A DNA stretch of 64,000 nt from Owenia fusiformis (Eukaryota > Annelida > Polychaeta > Sabellida > Oweniidae). Numbering within the stretch: the stretch's first letter is position 1; every line of letters starts with the position of its first letter. Of the stretch, positions 14,801 to 26,559 are shown one piece after another. The stretch lies in assembly GCA_903813345.2 (NCBI GenBank), contig CAIIXF020000011.1:15171754-15235753 (forward strand), written 5' to 3'. A model generated the notes under the pieces. It was not told where the DNA came from. It did no database searches and worked only from the letters and a program-made list of their open reading frames with translations. The position numbers were made by a program, and so were the translations under genes.

Positions 14801-17800
14801 ACAGCACACATTACTAGTCCAAAGATGAATAATATCCTAAAGTTATAGGCCGATATCTGTATTAGTCTCAGAAATATTGCAATTAATAGGAAAAAAATAT
14901 GCAATTTTGGTCATTTTTAAGTCTCACGTATCTTATATTTGTAGCTTCCAGCAAAAGATGGCAGCTTAAATAGCTCAAAATTGTTTTCTAAAAACTAATT
15001 CAAGCTTTGTTTGATATTGTAATACAATTATAATTATGATAATGTACTATTTATGATTTTTAATATGACTTTATAGTACCCTACCCCTGGAAAGTGGGCG
15101 TGGTCAATGTTATTATTTTGCAGCATACAATTAAAAACTTGTATTGATTGAAAGCAAATCAATGCATATAAAACTTCTTCACTTGTTACTTGACAATGTA
15201 ATTCATTTATTATTAAAATATAGGACTCTACATATTTTATATATACAATTTCAATTTTGTACAATGTATCATAATGAAATCTAATAGGCTGTTTCAATTT
15301 ACAAACTTTTTCTCGGATCACCCTTACCTTTTGACAAAATGATCTACTATATGACCAATAGCCACAAAAAATAGCAGAACTTATCAACGTTTAAACCCCC
15401 CCCCCCCTACCTCTATGTTTGTTTTGTATGGGGTCCGCCACAATGCAACAAGTCCATTTTCAGTGCTTACTATCACATGGAATATAAGTCACAATGTTTC
15501 CACAATATCTGGGCAATGAGATAGTGCCATTAAGAATATGTATGCCCAGGTTCAAGATCATGGTGTAAATGCTTGCCATTCTATTGGCTTTCAAAAATGA
15601 GGAAAGCTGTCTTGAGTGCCGTTTCAACTAATTTTGAATTAAAACTGCTACTTATGAATTCTTTTCTCAACAACTGTGATTTGGTTAGCGTCCAAACACA
15701 GGATATCAAGACATAGTGCTACCAAATTCTGGTATTGAAAATTTCAGAGCTCTAGATCAACTATTCATATCTGCATGGACTCTTAAAAAGACCCAAAAGA
15801 TGCAGTCAGATATCGCGAAAAAATGTGACAAAATGCACTATTCAGAACAATTTATCTCTTAAATTTTACTTTTATTTACCATAATTTCTGATTCTGCCTC
15901 TAGTTAGTAATACCAATACTACATATGAGTAGACTTAAGGTCATAGTAAGTGTAGTTACAGATTTATTAGCATCTAAAAATGGGAGAAGCAGTGTAGCAA
16001 GTGCAATTTTCACCTATAATTCATAATATTAAACTGCAGCTTTCAGGATTTTCTTCTCTAAAACAAGAATTCGGTGAGACCCCAAAAGACAGGATTCCAT
16101 ATCACTGTACCACCAAATATATATGAGAGTAGTTTCAGGAGGTTATATCAAATAATCATTGAACCATTGACACCTAAAAATATGCAAAATACAGTCAGAA
16201 ATTGTGAAATTGTGATTGTGAAAAAATGTGTGTATTCTTAACAATTTTTTAACTAAATTGTATTTTATTTAGAACTGAAACTTGAAGTGCTCACTAGGAG
16301 TTACATCTAGTTATTATTTATTAAGTGACTTCAGCATCCGGATTGATATAATATATAGGAATATCCTATGGTTTTGAAAAAATATCATTTATATCCATGA
16401 GTGGATATTGATATTTTCATGAGTGAGCGCAGCAAGTGAGTGAAGATATTTGTATCCATGAGTGGATATAATTGATATTTTTGAAAAAAAAGTATTTATC
16501 CCATGGGAAATCATCATCAGCAAAAAAATGTGAAAAATATAATTCGAGAAAAAATTTGAAAAAATAATTGAAAAAAAATTGTGAAAAAATGTTGAAATTT
16601 TTTTTAAATATTTTTGAAACAATTAAAAAATGTAAAAATAATTTTTTTTTTGAAAAAATTCGAAACCATGGAATATCACTTTTCAAACCACCGAATATCA
16701 CTTTTTAAGACGTGATATTCGATAGTTTAAAAGTGATATTCGATGGTTTGTGAATTTTTTGCTAAAATATTATAACTTGATCCACATATCAAATATATCT
16801 TCATGTGATATTCGATCTATATCCTTGCAACCATGGGATAATTATAGGATATCCTATGATTTTGAGGAATATCATTTTTATCTACAAGGTGATATTGATA
16901 TCTGCACGAGAGAGCGAAGCGAACGAGTGCATATATCAATATCAAAGAGTAGATTAAAATGATATTCTGAAAAAAATCATAGGATGTTCTTATTATCCTA
17001 CACTTATAAGGAGTGTACTAAATGTATGATATCATTGCAAAATGAATTTCATGCAAAATAGAGTCAATATGGCGAGAAATCAACAAGCGGGGTATATCGT
17101 CACAATATCATCCGCATATTGGGTTTTCTTGAGAATATCGTCACGATATCCTCCGCCCGGAATATATCATCACGATATCCTCCGGATATTCATTTTGCCA
17201 ATAAATATCAAATTTATTTTTTAATGTTATTATACATTTAGTACACTAAGTGTAGGATAATCACTGATATGCTTAAGACCAAAAAACCTATAAAGAATGT
17301 TATTATTGAATACTGAGAATACACTGTTTTTACATTATGGAGCTTTATTTCTACCTGAAAGTATTTTGGAACATATCTCTTGCTTAAATATTTCATGCAA
17401 TGTTACTTTCAAAAACTTTCTTAGAACAATTAGTCCATCCTATACTTTCACATGTTATTCTCCATTTCGTTTTTAAAAATTGTGGGAGCTTTAAACTCTA
17501 GAAGAGCTTAATTACCAATTATACCATGCACCCTCTTTGCCCTCCGTCGCATTTTTCTTAGAATGGCCAGGCATATTTCAAATTGAAGAGTAAAGTCAGT
17601 TAAAGTGATATATAGCTGTATATTATGAGGTTATATAATGGTCCATTCTGTATATCGTGTTTATACTCGAGTGAGTATATAATATATTCACAAGTGAGCG
17701 TAGCGAACGAGTGAATATATTATATTCTCACGAGAGTATACAATGCACGATATACAGAATGAACCATTATATAATCTTATTATGCCACTCTAAGTTCAAT

Positions 17801-20313
17801 TACAGTTGATTCAAACACAATCATAACAATTATAAAAACCATAAAAATATCTCATAGCCAACTCTCGATCCATTTATGACGTCACTTGATTCTAGGAAAT
17901 CATGTGTAACAAAACATACACCTCGTTCTTCGGTCAATATTCATAAGTTCCCAGAATGCACTTCTACAGTGGTATACGCTGGAGTGTATACGGAGGAGTT
18001 GTATACGATGACGATATACCACTCTCCACTGTATATCGTTGTTATAGACCCATGTTATACAACTGTAATCGGACTTAGAGTGGTATAAAACAACGTATCT
18101 TTCACTTGATACTGTGCTGTCAAGCTTAAGCATGCAAACAGTGTATTTTGTCCCAAGATACAATAAAGTACTGATTTCATTTATTTATCAATTCAGATGC
18201 CTTGGAATTAAAGTAAACACTTGGTATATATTACCAATATTATTTTTACCTATTATTGGTGGTACAATGACCAGGTTTCCTTTAATGTCTTTGGTCTTAC
18301 TGTGCAGTTTGTAAAAGGAAAATTCAGAAAGTTGCAGTCTTAGATGAAAAAATGGTGAAAATCATACTTGCTACAGCTTTTCCCTAAGTAAGTATTAGTA
18401 TTAGGACCTTGAAACTGCTCATATTATGTAGTCTTTGTGGTACTTTCTCATTGCAAAGGTAATTTGGAAACACTGTGACTTACATTTCATGCGTTAGTGA
18501 ACACTGAAAATGAACCAGCCTATTAGATTTCATCATGATACATTGTACAAAATTGAAAACGTATATATAAAACATGTAGAGTCCTATATTTTAGTAATGA
18601 ATGAATTACAATGTCAAGTAACAAGTGAAAATGTTAAAAATGCATTGATTTGCTTTCTATCAATATAAGTTTTTAATTGCATGCTGCAAAATGATAACAT
18701 TGACCACGCCCACTTTCCAGGGGTAGGGTACTGTAAAGTCATATTAAAAATCATAAATAGTACATTATCATTATTATAATTGTATTACAATATCAAACAA
18801 AGCTTGAATTAGTTTTTAGAAAACAATTTTGAGCTATTTAAGCTGCCATCTTTTGCTGGAAGCTACAAATATAAGATAAGTGAGACTTAAAAATGACTAA
18901 AATTGCATATTTTTTTACTATTAATTGCAATATTTCTGAGACTAATACAGATATCGGCCTATAACTTTAGGATATTATTCATCTTTGGACTAGCAATGTG
19001 TGCTGTAGAAAGCAGAACAATAGCAACTATATCCTTTATGTTATGAAATAGTCTTATAGTACCCCCTGAAATCGCAGGAATTGAAGTCCAATTCGGCCGT
19101 GAAAATTGTTTTTACCACTTTAAAGGCCATCACCTTATATTTTCTTACACCTACTAGGTTACTCTAACATACTGCATTGCCAAAAGTTACTTCTTGCAAA
19201 CTTCCGGCAAAACTGTGCCAGCATCTGATACAATATAAATTGTGGCAATTAAAGTTAACATATAGTTTTCATAGCCAAATTGTGTTTTTGCATTCAAAGA
19301 TTCAATATTATGGAAATACTATATATAAGTGGTAATTTTGTCTAATCATTTAATTTGTCTATTGCCTAATTTTACCAGGTTCAGAAAATTAAATGTTGGA
19401 AATATTATTTTCATAATGCTATCCAATGGGAAGTTTCTTGTTATTGCGAACTCCCGTGCAGTGATATATCACTGCGGCGGGCAGGTATCTCACCGTAAGC
19501 ATGGTAACTTCGTAATAAACAACTGACGTGATTGGTTCTAGTCCCATGCTCAGGTCGCGTGATTGTAAAATTTAGACAATTTCATTGGTTGAATTGCGCG
19601 TATTAACTAATAAACAACACGTGCGGTAAACTATTATCAACAAAACTTTTACTCAGAATTCCTTCCGCGGTGATTTCTTCTCATATTTCAATAATTTTGA
19701 AATATTTTGACAAAATAATGTTTGGGGAACATTCATGAATACATATTTTATAAGTTGTGTGAAAATTGACCACACATGCGATGAAAAGGGGAACTATTTT
19801 CCCCACATTTTGGGGATTTGCTTCATCTGCCCGCCGCAGTGTCTATACCGAGACACTGCATTGGAGTTCGTTGTTATTGAGAAAGTTAAAATTAGGAAAA
19901 TGATAAAATTTGACAATTGTGCAAATTAACCACTCGGATTAAATACCAATAATACAGTACAAGATATATAAGATAATGACACTGGTTCAATACAAAGGAC
20001 AATTCTCGGTTTGGAGAACAGTCTCCTGGGCTAATAATTTTTTTCATGAAAAATATAGAAATATTACCCAAATTAAACTAGTAACAATGAATATTTAAAA
20101 GAGGACATTTAGCCTATTACACCCTAGTTGTCATTTTACAAGAGTTATCTATCTCACTGACACTTCAAATAAGTCTGCTCCACACCATGATCGTACCTTC
20201 TTCATTTTCTGTTGATTTTGCTGCTGCTGTTGTTGTTGTTGTTGCTGCTGTTGTTGCTGTTGTTGTTGTAAATGTTGCTGCACCTGCTGTGCCTGTTGCT
20301 GTTGCTTACTCAT
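5864..20313 (-). CDS. CNOT2: CCR4-NOT transcription complex subunit 2, complete, 14 coding exons
   Basis: Scaffold subunit of the CCR4-NOT deadenylase, acting in mRNA decay and transcription control; with CNOT3 it binds the CNOT1 C-terminus (known of the family). Minus-strand exons: 20313-20197, 14222-14154, 13635-13560, 13145-12998, 12585-12463, 12108-12053, 11577-11473, 9965-9882, 9298-9252, 9048-8961, 8498-8342, 7190-7079, 6555-6455 and 6104-5864. Every junction is GT/AG and every phase agrees (1524 nt, 507 aa; human is about 540). Residues 1-39 are glutamine-rich. The middle carries the conserved LSEFPTL and EDFPALPG motifs. Residues about 305-500 form the NOT2/3/5 domain, with DQFGMVGLLTFIRAAETDP, SPWADSPCRPQDIDFHV, YGEDLLFFLFYMN, RVWITRAPGMDP and WRKVAKEF. 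The start is the ATG at 20313, in the Q-rich exon. The residues corresponding to the vertebrate extreme N-terminus were not found. An untranslated first exon may end at a strong donor at 28099 or 26571. Confidence 0.95.
7356..8093 (-). mobile_element. Helitron-like non-autonomous element, family 1, copy a
   Basis: Read on the minus strand it starts TTATCCCATCGAACGAAG, runs into a (CCGT)n-type microsatellite and then three to four units of about 130-150 bp ('gagttatcaaagattac', 'gccgccatcttgaaa'). It ends with the inverted copy GTTCGGTGGGA, a hairpin ACTCC-GT-GGAGT and the terminus CTAG. The flanks are A on the 5' side and T on the 3' side, with no target duplication. It sits in a CNOT2 intron. 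Confidence 0.75.
10067..10270. mobile_element. CAGTAAAACCTG-type MITE, copy 2
   Basis: A 204-bp element flanked by TA on both sides. The left end is CAGTAAAACCTG; the right end is the diverged CATGTTTTACTG. Inside, 'ccgaacacc' and 'tcgaatgcc' phrases resemble the other family members. It lies in a CNOT2 intron. Confidence 0.7.
11180..11217 (-). pseudogene. Truncated duplicate of CNOT2 exon 8 inside the upstream intron
   Basis: Directly behind a good acceptor (ttcag) lies a stretch encoding DMVGKPQLGEDK, matching GMVSKPQQERDE of the real exon (9965-9882). Similarity also covers the acceptor and the first intron bases. The phase is the same as the real exon, but the EDFPALPG part and a good donor are missing. 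It is either a decayed tandem exon duplicate or a rarely used alternative exon. Confidence 0.6.
12286..12460. repeat. Four-unit tandem repeat of about 45-55 bp touching a CNOT2 splice donor
   Basis: The unit 'atttatctgagtttggggc' plus 'agaaagt.ttcaa.tgacac' occurs four times. The last unit ends within three bases of the exon 12585-12463 donor region, so the array lies directly in the donor-proximal intron. Confidence 0.75.
13961..14013 (-). other. Possible 53-nt cassette exon in CNOT2
   Basis: It is bounded by a polypyrimidine-type acceptor (cttttcatag) and a donor (GCT|GTATGT), between coding exons 2 and 3. Its length is not a multiple of three, and after exon 2 it would bring an in-frame stop. 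In the one open phase it encodes NSFSKSIAKFENDSLAA, which vaguely resembles the NSMFGASRKKF region of vertebrate CNOT2. It could be a poison exon, part of an alternative 5' transcript, or chance. Confidence 0.3.
16340..16985. repeat. Nested AT-rich palindromic repeats with a GAGCGAAGCGAACGAGTG core
   Basis: Two imperfect palindromes in the loop of the large inverted repeat, each reading 'atatcctatg.ttttga' into a centre with 'gtgagcgcagcaagtgag' or 'gagcgaagcgaacgagtg' and then the reverse complement. The same core recurs at 17695. Confidence 0.6.
16992..17265. repeat. Inverted repeat with TCCTACACTTA / TAAGTGTAGGA ends
   Basis: 'attatcctacactta...agtgtactaaatgtat' at the left is matched by 'atacatttagtacactaag' and 'tgtaggataat' at the right. 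The inside holds repeated 'atatcgtcacgatatcctcc' phrases. Likely a small palindromic transposon. Confidence 0.6.
17630..17790. repeat. Near-perfect palindrome around a GAGCGTAGCGAACGAG core
   Basis: 'gattatataatggt' outside, 'ctgtatatcgtg' and 'tatactcgagtgagtatat' inside, then the mirrored arm. It belongs to the same core family as 16340-16985. Confidence 0.65.
19447..19870. mobile_element. 424-bp MITE with exact 9-bp target duplication
   Basis: The ends are CGAACTCC (19447) and GGAGTTCG (19870), flanked on both sides by TTGTTATTG (19438-19446 and 19871-19879). The terminal repeats extend about 40 bp and each contains its own short palindrome (GCAGTGATATATCACTGC; GCAGTGTCT..AGACACTGC), then GGCGGGCAG. 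A 9-bp duplication is typical of Mutator-like elements, but no transposase is present. Confidence 0.85.
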
Positions 20314-21309
20314 GTTGCTCAGGCTGAAACAAAATACAGAAACAATCTACAATATTTCAGTGAGTACATTAAGGATATGACCATTGAGGCAAAAGGAGGG
20401 GATAATATAATATCTGGTCAATTAAGAGGGAGATTCTTTATTTTGAACTCTGGTATGTTTTTGTAAACAGAGCATTATATCTATACACACAACAGGGTTC
20501 TCACCTGTACAAACCCACCTTGATTTTAACATTATTTCGATTAATAAAGAATCTTGAAATATTTAGACCTACACCTCTCCTGAAGGGGAACACTAACTTG
20601 GAAAACACAATGCACATATTTTTCAGATGTACACATTTCTAAATGAACCAAAAATGGAACCTTTCAAATTAGTAGCCCTTTAACACTGTTTAACTTTCTG
20701 AATAATCAAAATGGGTAACATTTTTAACTAAACCCAAAATAGACCTAAGGAACATTTTTCAACAATCAGAGTGGGTCTGTATTTTTAAATGTTTATATGC
20801 ATTTAGTAATTCCTTTAAATACTTTCTACATCCCCCTTCTGATTTTGAGGAAGCAATACAAAGGGACAAAGGGAATGGAGATTAATTCAACCCTCTGATG
20901 ACTGATAACATAGAAATCTTACCTTTTAAACAATAGGGAGTTTAACTTGCAATGTTTTTCACAACCTAAATGTGAACTGAAAATATTTAAGCAATGCATT
21001 TTTTATGGGCCATTGGTCACACATATAGATTGGCGTTTTAATTTTATATGCAAGCTTAAACTCCCCATTGAACAAGTACCTAAATCTTCAATTGCTCTGT
21101 TTAACAATGAGCTAGAATCCTCAAATAAAACCATTCTCTAGCCATTTTAACATATGTTAAAGATGTTTTGATTTTCTAATGAACAGTCAGAGGTTAGGAG
21201 GGTAGAAGTTGTATACTTACTGGTGAGGTAACCATGCCATAGAATCAGCACCAAACCTCCTGATGTGCCAATTAGGAACACAGAAAAATGAAAAAGAAAC
21301 TAAGTGTTA
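20314..21309. other. CNOT2 upstream intron, no gene seen
   Basis: AT-rich unique sequence between the first coding exon of CNOT2 and the 60-bp array. No exon, RNA gene or transposon is recognised. Confidence 0.4.
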
Positions 21310-23640
21310 GTAGGACTACTTTATTGGTCATATGAGGCTTGTAGCCAGAGACGAATATAATCTATGAATGTAGGACTACTAGATTGGTCATATGAGGCTT
21401 GTAGCAAGGGATGAATATAATCTAGGAATGTAGGACTACTATATTGGTCATATGAGGCTTGTAGCCAGGGACGAATATAATCTAGGAATGTAGGACTACT
21501 ATATTGGTCATAAGAGACTTGTAGCCAGGGATGAATATAATCTAGGAATGTAGGACTACTATATTGGTCATAGGAGGCTTGTAGCCTGGGACGAATATAA
21601 TCTATGAATGTAGGACTATTATATTGGTCATATGAGGCTTGTAGCCAGGGACGCATATAATCTAGGAATGTAGGACTACTAGATTGGTCATATGAGGCTT
21701 GTAGCCAGGGACGAATATAATCTAGGAATGTAGGACTACTAGATTGGTCATATGAGGCTTGTAGCCAGAGACGAATATAATCTATGAATGTAGGACTACT
21801 AGATTGGTCATATGAGGCTTGTAGCCAGGGACGCATATAATCTAGGAATGTAGGACTACTAGATTGGTCATATGAGGCTTGTAGCCAGGGACGAATATAA
21901 TCTAGGAATGTAGGACTACTAGATTGGTCATATGAGGCTTGTAGCCAGGAACGCATATAATCTAGGAATGTAGGACTACTAGATTGGTCATATGAGGCTT
22001 GTAGCCAGGGACGAATATAATCTAGGAATGTAGGACTACTATATTGGTCATAAGAGACTTGTAGCCAGGGATGAATATAATCTAGGAATGTAGGACTACT
22101 AGATTGGTCATATGAGGCTTGTAGCCAGGGACGAATATAATCTAGGAATGTATGACTACTATATTGGTCATAGGAGGCTTGTAGCCAGGGACGAATATAA
22201 TCTAGGAATGTAGGACTACTATATTGGTCATAGGAGGCTTGTAGCCAGGGACGCATATAATCTAGGAATGTAGGACTACTAGATTGGTCATATGAGGCTT
22301 GTAGCCAGGGACGAATATAATCTAGGAATGTAGGACTACTATATTGGTCATAGGAGGCTTAGAGCTAGGGACGAATATAATCTATGAATGTAGGACTACT
22401 AGATTGGTCATAAGAGACTTGTAGCCAGAGACGAATATAATCTATGAATGTAGGACTACTATATTGGTCATAAGAGACTTGTAGCCAGAGACGAATATAA
22501 TCTATGAATGTAGGACTACTAGATTGGTCATAAGAGACTTGTAGCCAGGGACGCATATAATCTAGGAATGTAGGACTACTAGATTGGTCATATGAGGCTT
22601 GTAGCCAGGGACGAATATAATCTAGGAATGTAGGACTAATATATTGGTCATAGGAGGCTTGTAGCCTGGGACGAATATAATCTATGAATGTAGGACTACT
22701 ATATTGGTCATATGAGGCTTGTAGCCAGGGACGAATATAATCTAGGAATGTAGGACTACTATATTGGTCAAAGGAGGCTTGTAGCCAGGGACGAATATAA
22801 TCTAGGAATGTAGGACTACTATATTGGTCATAGGAGGCTTGTAGCCAGGGACAAATATAATCTAGGAATGTAGGACTACTATATTGGTCATAGGAGGCTT
22901 GTAGCCAGGGACGAATATAATCTAGGAATGTAGGACTACTATATTGGTCATAGGAGGCTTGTAGCCAGGGACGAATATAATCTATGAATGTAGGACTACT
23001 ATATTGGTCATATGTGGCTTGTACCAAGGGACGAATATAATCTAGAAATGTAGGACTACTATATTGGTCATAGGAGGCTTGTAGCCAGGGACGAATATAA
23101 TCTAGGAATGTAGGACTACTATATTGGTCATATGAGGCTTGTAGCCAGGGACGAATATAATCTAGGAATGTAGGACTACTATATTGGTCATAAGAGACTT
23201 GTAGCCAGAGACGAATATAATCTATGAATGTAGGACTACTATATTGGTCATAAGAGACTTGTAGCCAGGGACGAATATAATCTAGGAATGTAGGACTACT
23301 ATATTGGTCAAAGGAGGCTTGTAGCCAGGGACGAATATAATCTAGAAATGTAGGACTACTATATTGGTCATAAGAGACTTGAAGTCAGGGATGAATATAA
23401 TCTAGGAATGTAGGACTACTATATTGGTCATATGAGGCTTGTAGCCAGGGACGAATATAATCTAGGAATGTAGGACTACTATATTGGTCATAAGAGACTT
23501 GTAGCCAGAGACGAATATAATCTATGAATGTAGGACTACTAGATTGGTCATAAGAGACTTGTAGCCAGGGACGAATATAATCTAGGAATGTAGGACTACT
23601 ATATTGGTCATATGAGGCTTGTAGCCAGGGAGGAATTCAC
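21310..23640. repeat. 60-bp minisatellite, about 39 units
   Basis: The unit reads 'tctaggaatgtaggactact', 'atattggtcataggaggctt', 'gtagccagggacgaatataa'. About 38 consecutive units are in perfect 60-bp register without a single insertion or deletion; differences are substitutions at a few recurring sites. Because 60 is a multiple of three, the minus strand stays open for 311 and 220 codons, a by-product of the period rather than a gene. It lies in the CNOT2 5' region, probably in the first intron. Confidence 0.97.
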
Positions 23641-25612
23641 CCCGGAGATGTAGGATTCCAATCTGTTTTAGTTTTGGTTAGTCATCACTATTCACTACTA
23701 TGCAAGAGGATTTGGGATGCAAGGTTTCAAACTTCTTATTTGGTTCACCCTCCTTCTCTCAAAAATTGTCAAACAATTACCACCAGAGACATTCTCTAAC
23801 CACATTAATGAGAGTATGGGAGTTTTAATCATATAGTTATTGAAAAATAATGGGTGATCAATTTTGGTAATTCTATATTAATTAATCAAATTTACAGTCA
23901 TAAACAACAAAACTGAAAACAGTATGAGTTAAAAGAGCTTATATACTTGATTCAGCAATATGATAAATGTGAGATTGCTTGTTAAAAATAATATTTCAAA
24001 TTCAATACTGGGTATTTAGAATATGTCAGTTTTTCTTCAGAATATTTAAGATTTGTATAAATTGAAATTATTATCAGAAATATAAATTTAAGTTACACAA
24101 TTAAACAAACTTTCACCAGACAATATTCTATTTAACAACGATTACCTTCTACAATATCATGGGGTCTCACCTAATTAGTTCATGATTCAATATCTTATTT
24201 CAGTCAATACTCAAAACATCCTTTCAACAGACAACCATGATATTATGATTAACAATAAGGTACAGATATTCACCACTCCAATAACTGGATACAGCTATCA
24301 AGCACAATTTAAGGAGGAAATCATTTTTACAAAGTAGGGGGTAAACCAACCCTGAATGCAGGGAACATATATCTCTTAACTACAATTCCATTGAGGGGAT
24401 CAACTCCCCTGATCTCATCCAGATCCTCCCTAGCTGTGCTATGCTCTGGGTAGACACAAAACTCTGGAAGAACCAGGGCACTTCTCCCCATCTAGCCACT
24501 TTGACGAAAGAAAAGAAATATCCAAATACTGGAAGGACATCCAGAGGTTTCACTAGAATTTCTCACAACAGGCTAAATATATGAAAACAACAGGCAAAAT
24601 TAATGGAAATCATGAATTTAACATGGAAAAGTTGAAAAGTCCCTAATAAAAACAACACACGATTCTGTGAAAACAACCAGTGAAAATTGCTCGTTGCCTG
24701 CTGCTAATGAAACCCCTGGACATCACATTAATGTTGTTACTTTGACGGTACATTGAGGTCACTAGATAGGGAGCAGTGGCGGAGGATACAAAACAAACAT
24801 GCGTTCACCCGACAATTGAGCTATGATTAGTGTACCAGACATACACATACACGTACAAGTGGCTTCAGTGTTTTCTTAATGAAATCAGTGTGAGATACTA
24901 CACCAGATTTGACTTATATATGATAGGACAAAAACATGCATGAATTACATTCATACATACCCACAACCAGTCAACAGAACAATAAATGGGGGAACGGTTA
25001 TCAATTATGCAACAATTATTTCACCAAAAATAAGGCACTTTCAAAGCAATATTCATTTTCCTGTTTGATTTTAGAGGATAGGTTGTGCTGAATGAAGTTC
25101 TGCCATGGTTATTTTAAGTCTTAAATTTTAGAATTTACAAGTTAACAAGATTATTCGAAATCATGCTACTAAGTTAAGTAACCATTTCATGAACTTTATT
25201 TTGAGAAATATTATTGCATAGAGTTAATAAAATCCTAGATCGATAAATACAAAATGTATGCTATTTTATTTATCAATCTTGGAATCAACCAATCAAAAAA
25301 TCTCACAATGGTCACAGATTTTCCTTTCAAAAGGCACTAATTTCTTTTAATTGCTTATTCAGCAAGCGCATACATGTCTTATTTGAACTTGAAAAGGAGG
25401 AGAAACTACAAGAAAATTCCAATCAAAGATAATTTGATTTTGTTCAAAACTTCACAGCTCATTAATTTAATTTCATAGAGTTTTGCACGAGTCTCAATTT
25501 TTCTAAGATGATTCCTGATTCAATTGTGCTTCATATCTATATTTCTGGCAATAAAGTAAAAGATGGGTGCTTTTAAAGAATCATAACGAAGATGTTTTCT
25601 AAAAATCAGTGT
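23641..25612. other. Unique AT-rich region, no gene seen
   Basis: No credible exons, RNA genes or terminal-repeat elements. It probably belongs to the first intron of CNOT2. Confidence 0.4.
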
Positions 25613-25838
25613 CAGGGCTCTCACCAGGAAATATTTAGGGTGTGGTGCTAACATCTTCTTAATAACCGTTCAATCGTGATAAATCATATTTAAGTTATGT
25701 TTTATCCTTTTTACATGCTAATTGTATAGTAAGCCAAGTTTAGACTGTGGAAATAGTCATGATTTGCCAATAGGGTGTGGAGGGAGCTAAATAGAGTGTG
25801 GTGCTGCGCCACAGTCTAAAAGCCTGGCGAGAGTCCTG
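25613..25838. mobile_element. 226-bp MITE with 5-bp target duplication
   Basis: The ends are CAGGGCTCTCACCAGG and CCTGGCGAGAGTCCTG (imperfect inverted repeats), flanked by AGTGT on both sides (25608-25612, 25839-25843). The interior phrase 'gggtgtggtgctgcgcc' is palindromic in part. No coding capacity. Confidence 0.75.
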
Positions 25839-26559
25839 AGTGTCTAGATAATATATACACTTTAATGTATTCAATTTAGAGAATATTGAGTAAAATGATG
25901 ACCATGACCAATGCAAAATATTCTAAATGGGTGGAATTACTTACTGCCCAGACATCATCATAGATGGTTAATTTTCTAAATATAAACATGTATTATTTGC
26001 CCAACCAGGACAGAAACTTATATCAGCAGATGACAGCTTCATCCTGGAAATACAGTGGGCCTACTGAGACTGTATATTTCCATAACTGGAAAGTGACTGC
26101 CACTGAATTTCCGGGTTGATATCGGCTGTTGAAACAAGTTCTTAATTATTTATTAGAAAGGTTAGCTATTGATTAATCAACATTGCAAAACTCAATCACA
26201 CTTTACGAGTAGATCTTGTAATATGTCCTTGGCAGGCCATCTATCATTCAAAAAGATCACACAATACACCTGTGACAGACACTATCACAAAAATAACTTT
26301 AAAATGTTGTGGTATTTGAATTGTGAGGTACAAGTCAAAGTTGAAATTCCCAATATTATATTAATTCTACTTCTATTCTACCTCCTTAATTGAATATTAA
26401 GCTACTGGTCAGCAGTTACATAAACTGGAAGATTTTAAGAAACCTCAACCAACAAAAGTTGTCACAATGAGCTAAATTCTAAGTTTTATGTCTGAAATGG
26501 TATAAAAATAATTCCCGTTCACTCTATCTAAGAAGCACAATAAATGAGTCCAAAACTTC

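Larger units (their letters stand above)
14567..19235. repeat. 4.7-kb inverted repeat in CNOT2 intron 2
   Basis: The left arm (about 14567-15580) is the reverse complement of the right arm (about 18380-19235). Landmarks include 'cagatgctggcacag' against 'ctgtgccagcatctg' and 'ggaaagtgggcgtggtc' against 'gaccacgcccactttcc'. The left arm has about 150 bp of extra sequence around 15300-15450. The arms are highly similar but not identical. The 2.8-kb loop contains smaller palindromes. No transposase is visible; it is probably a foldback-type element. Confidence 0.8.

Noticed and set aside
21321-23027. Long minus-strand open frames (311 and 220 codons) with a 20-residue repeat
   Set aside because: They follow from the stop-free 60-bp period; no start context, and substitutions do not look protein-constrained.
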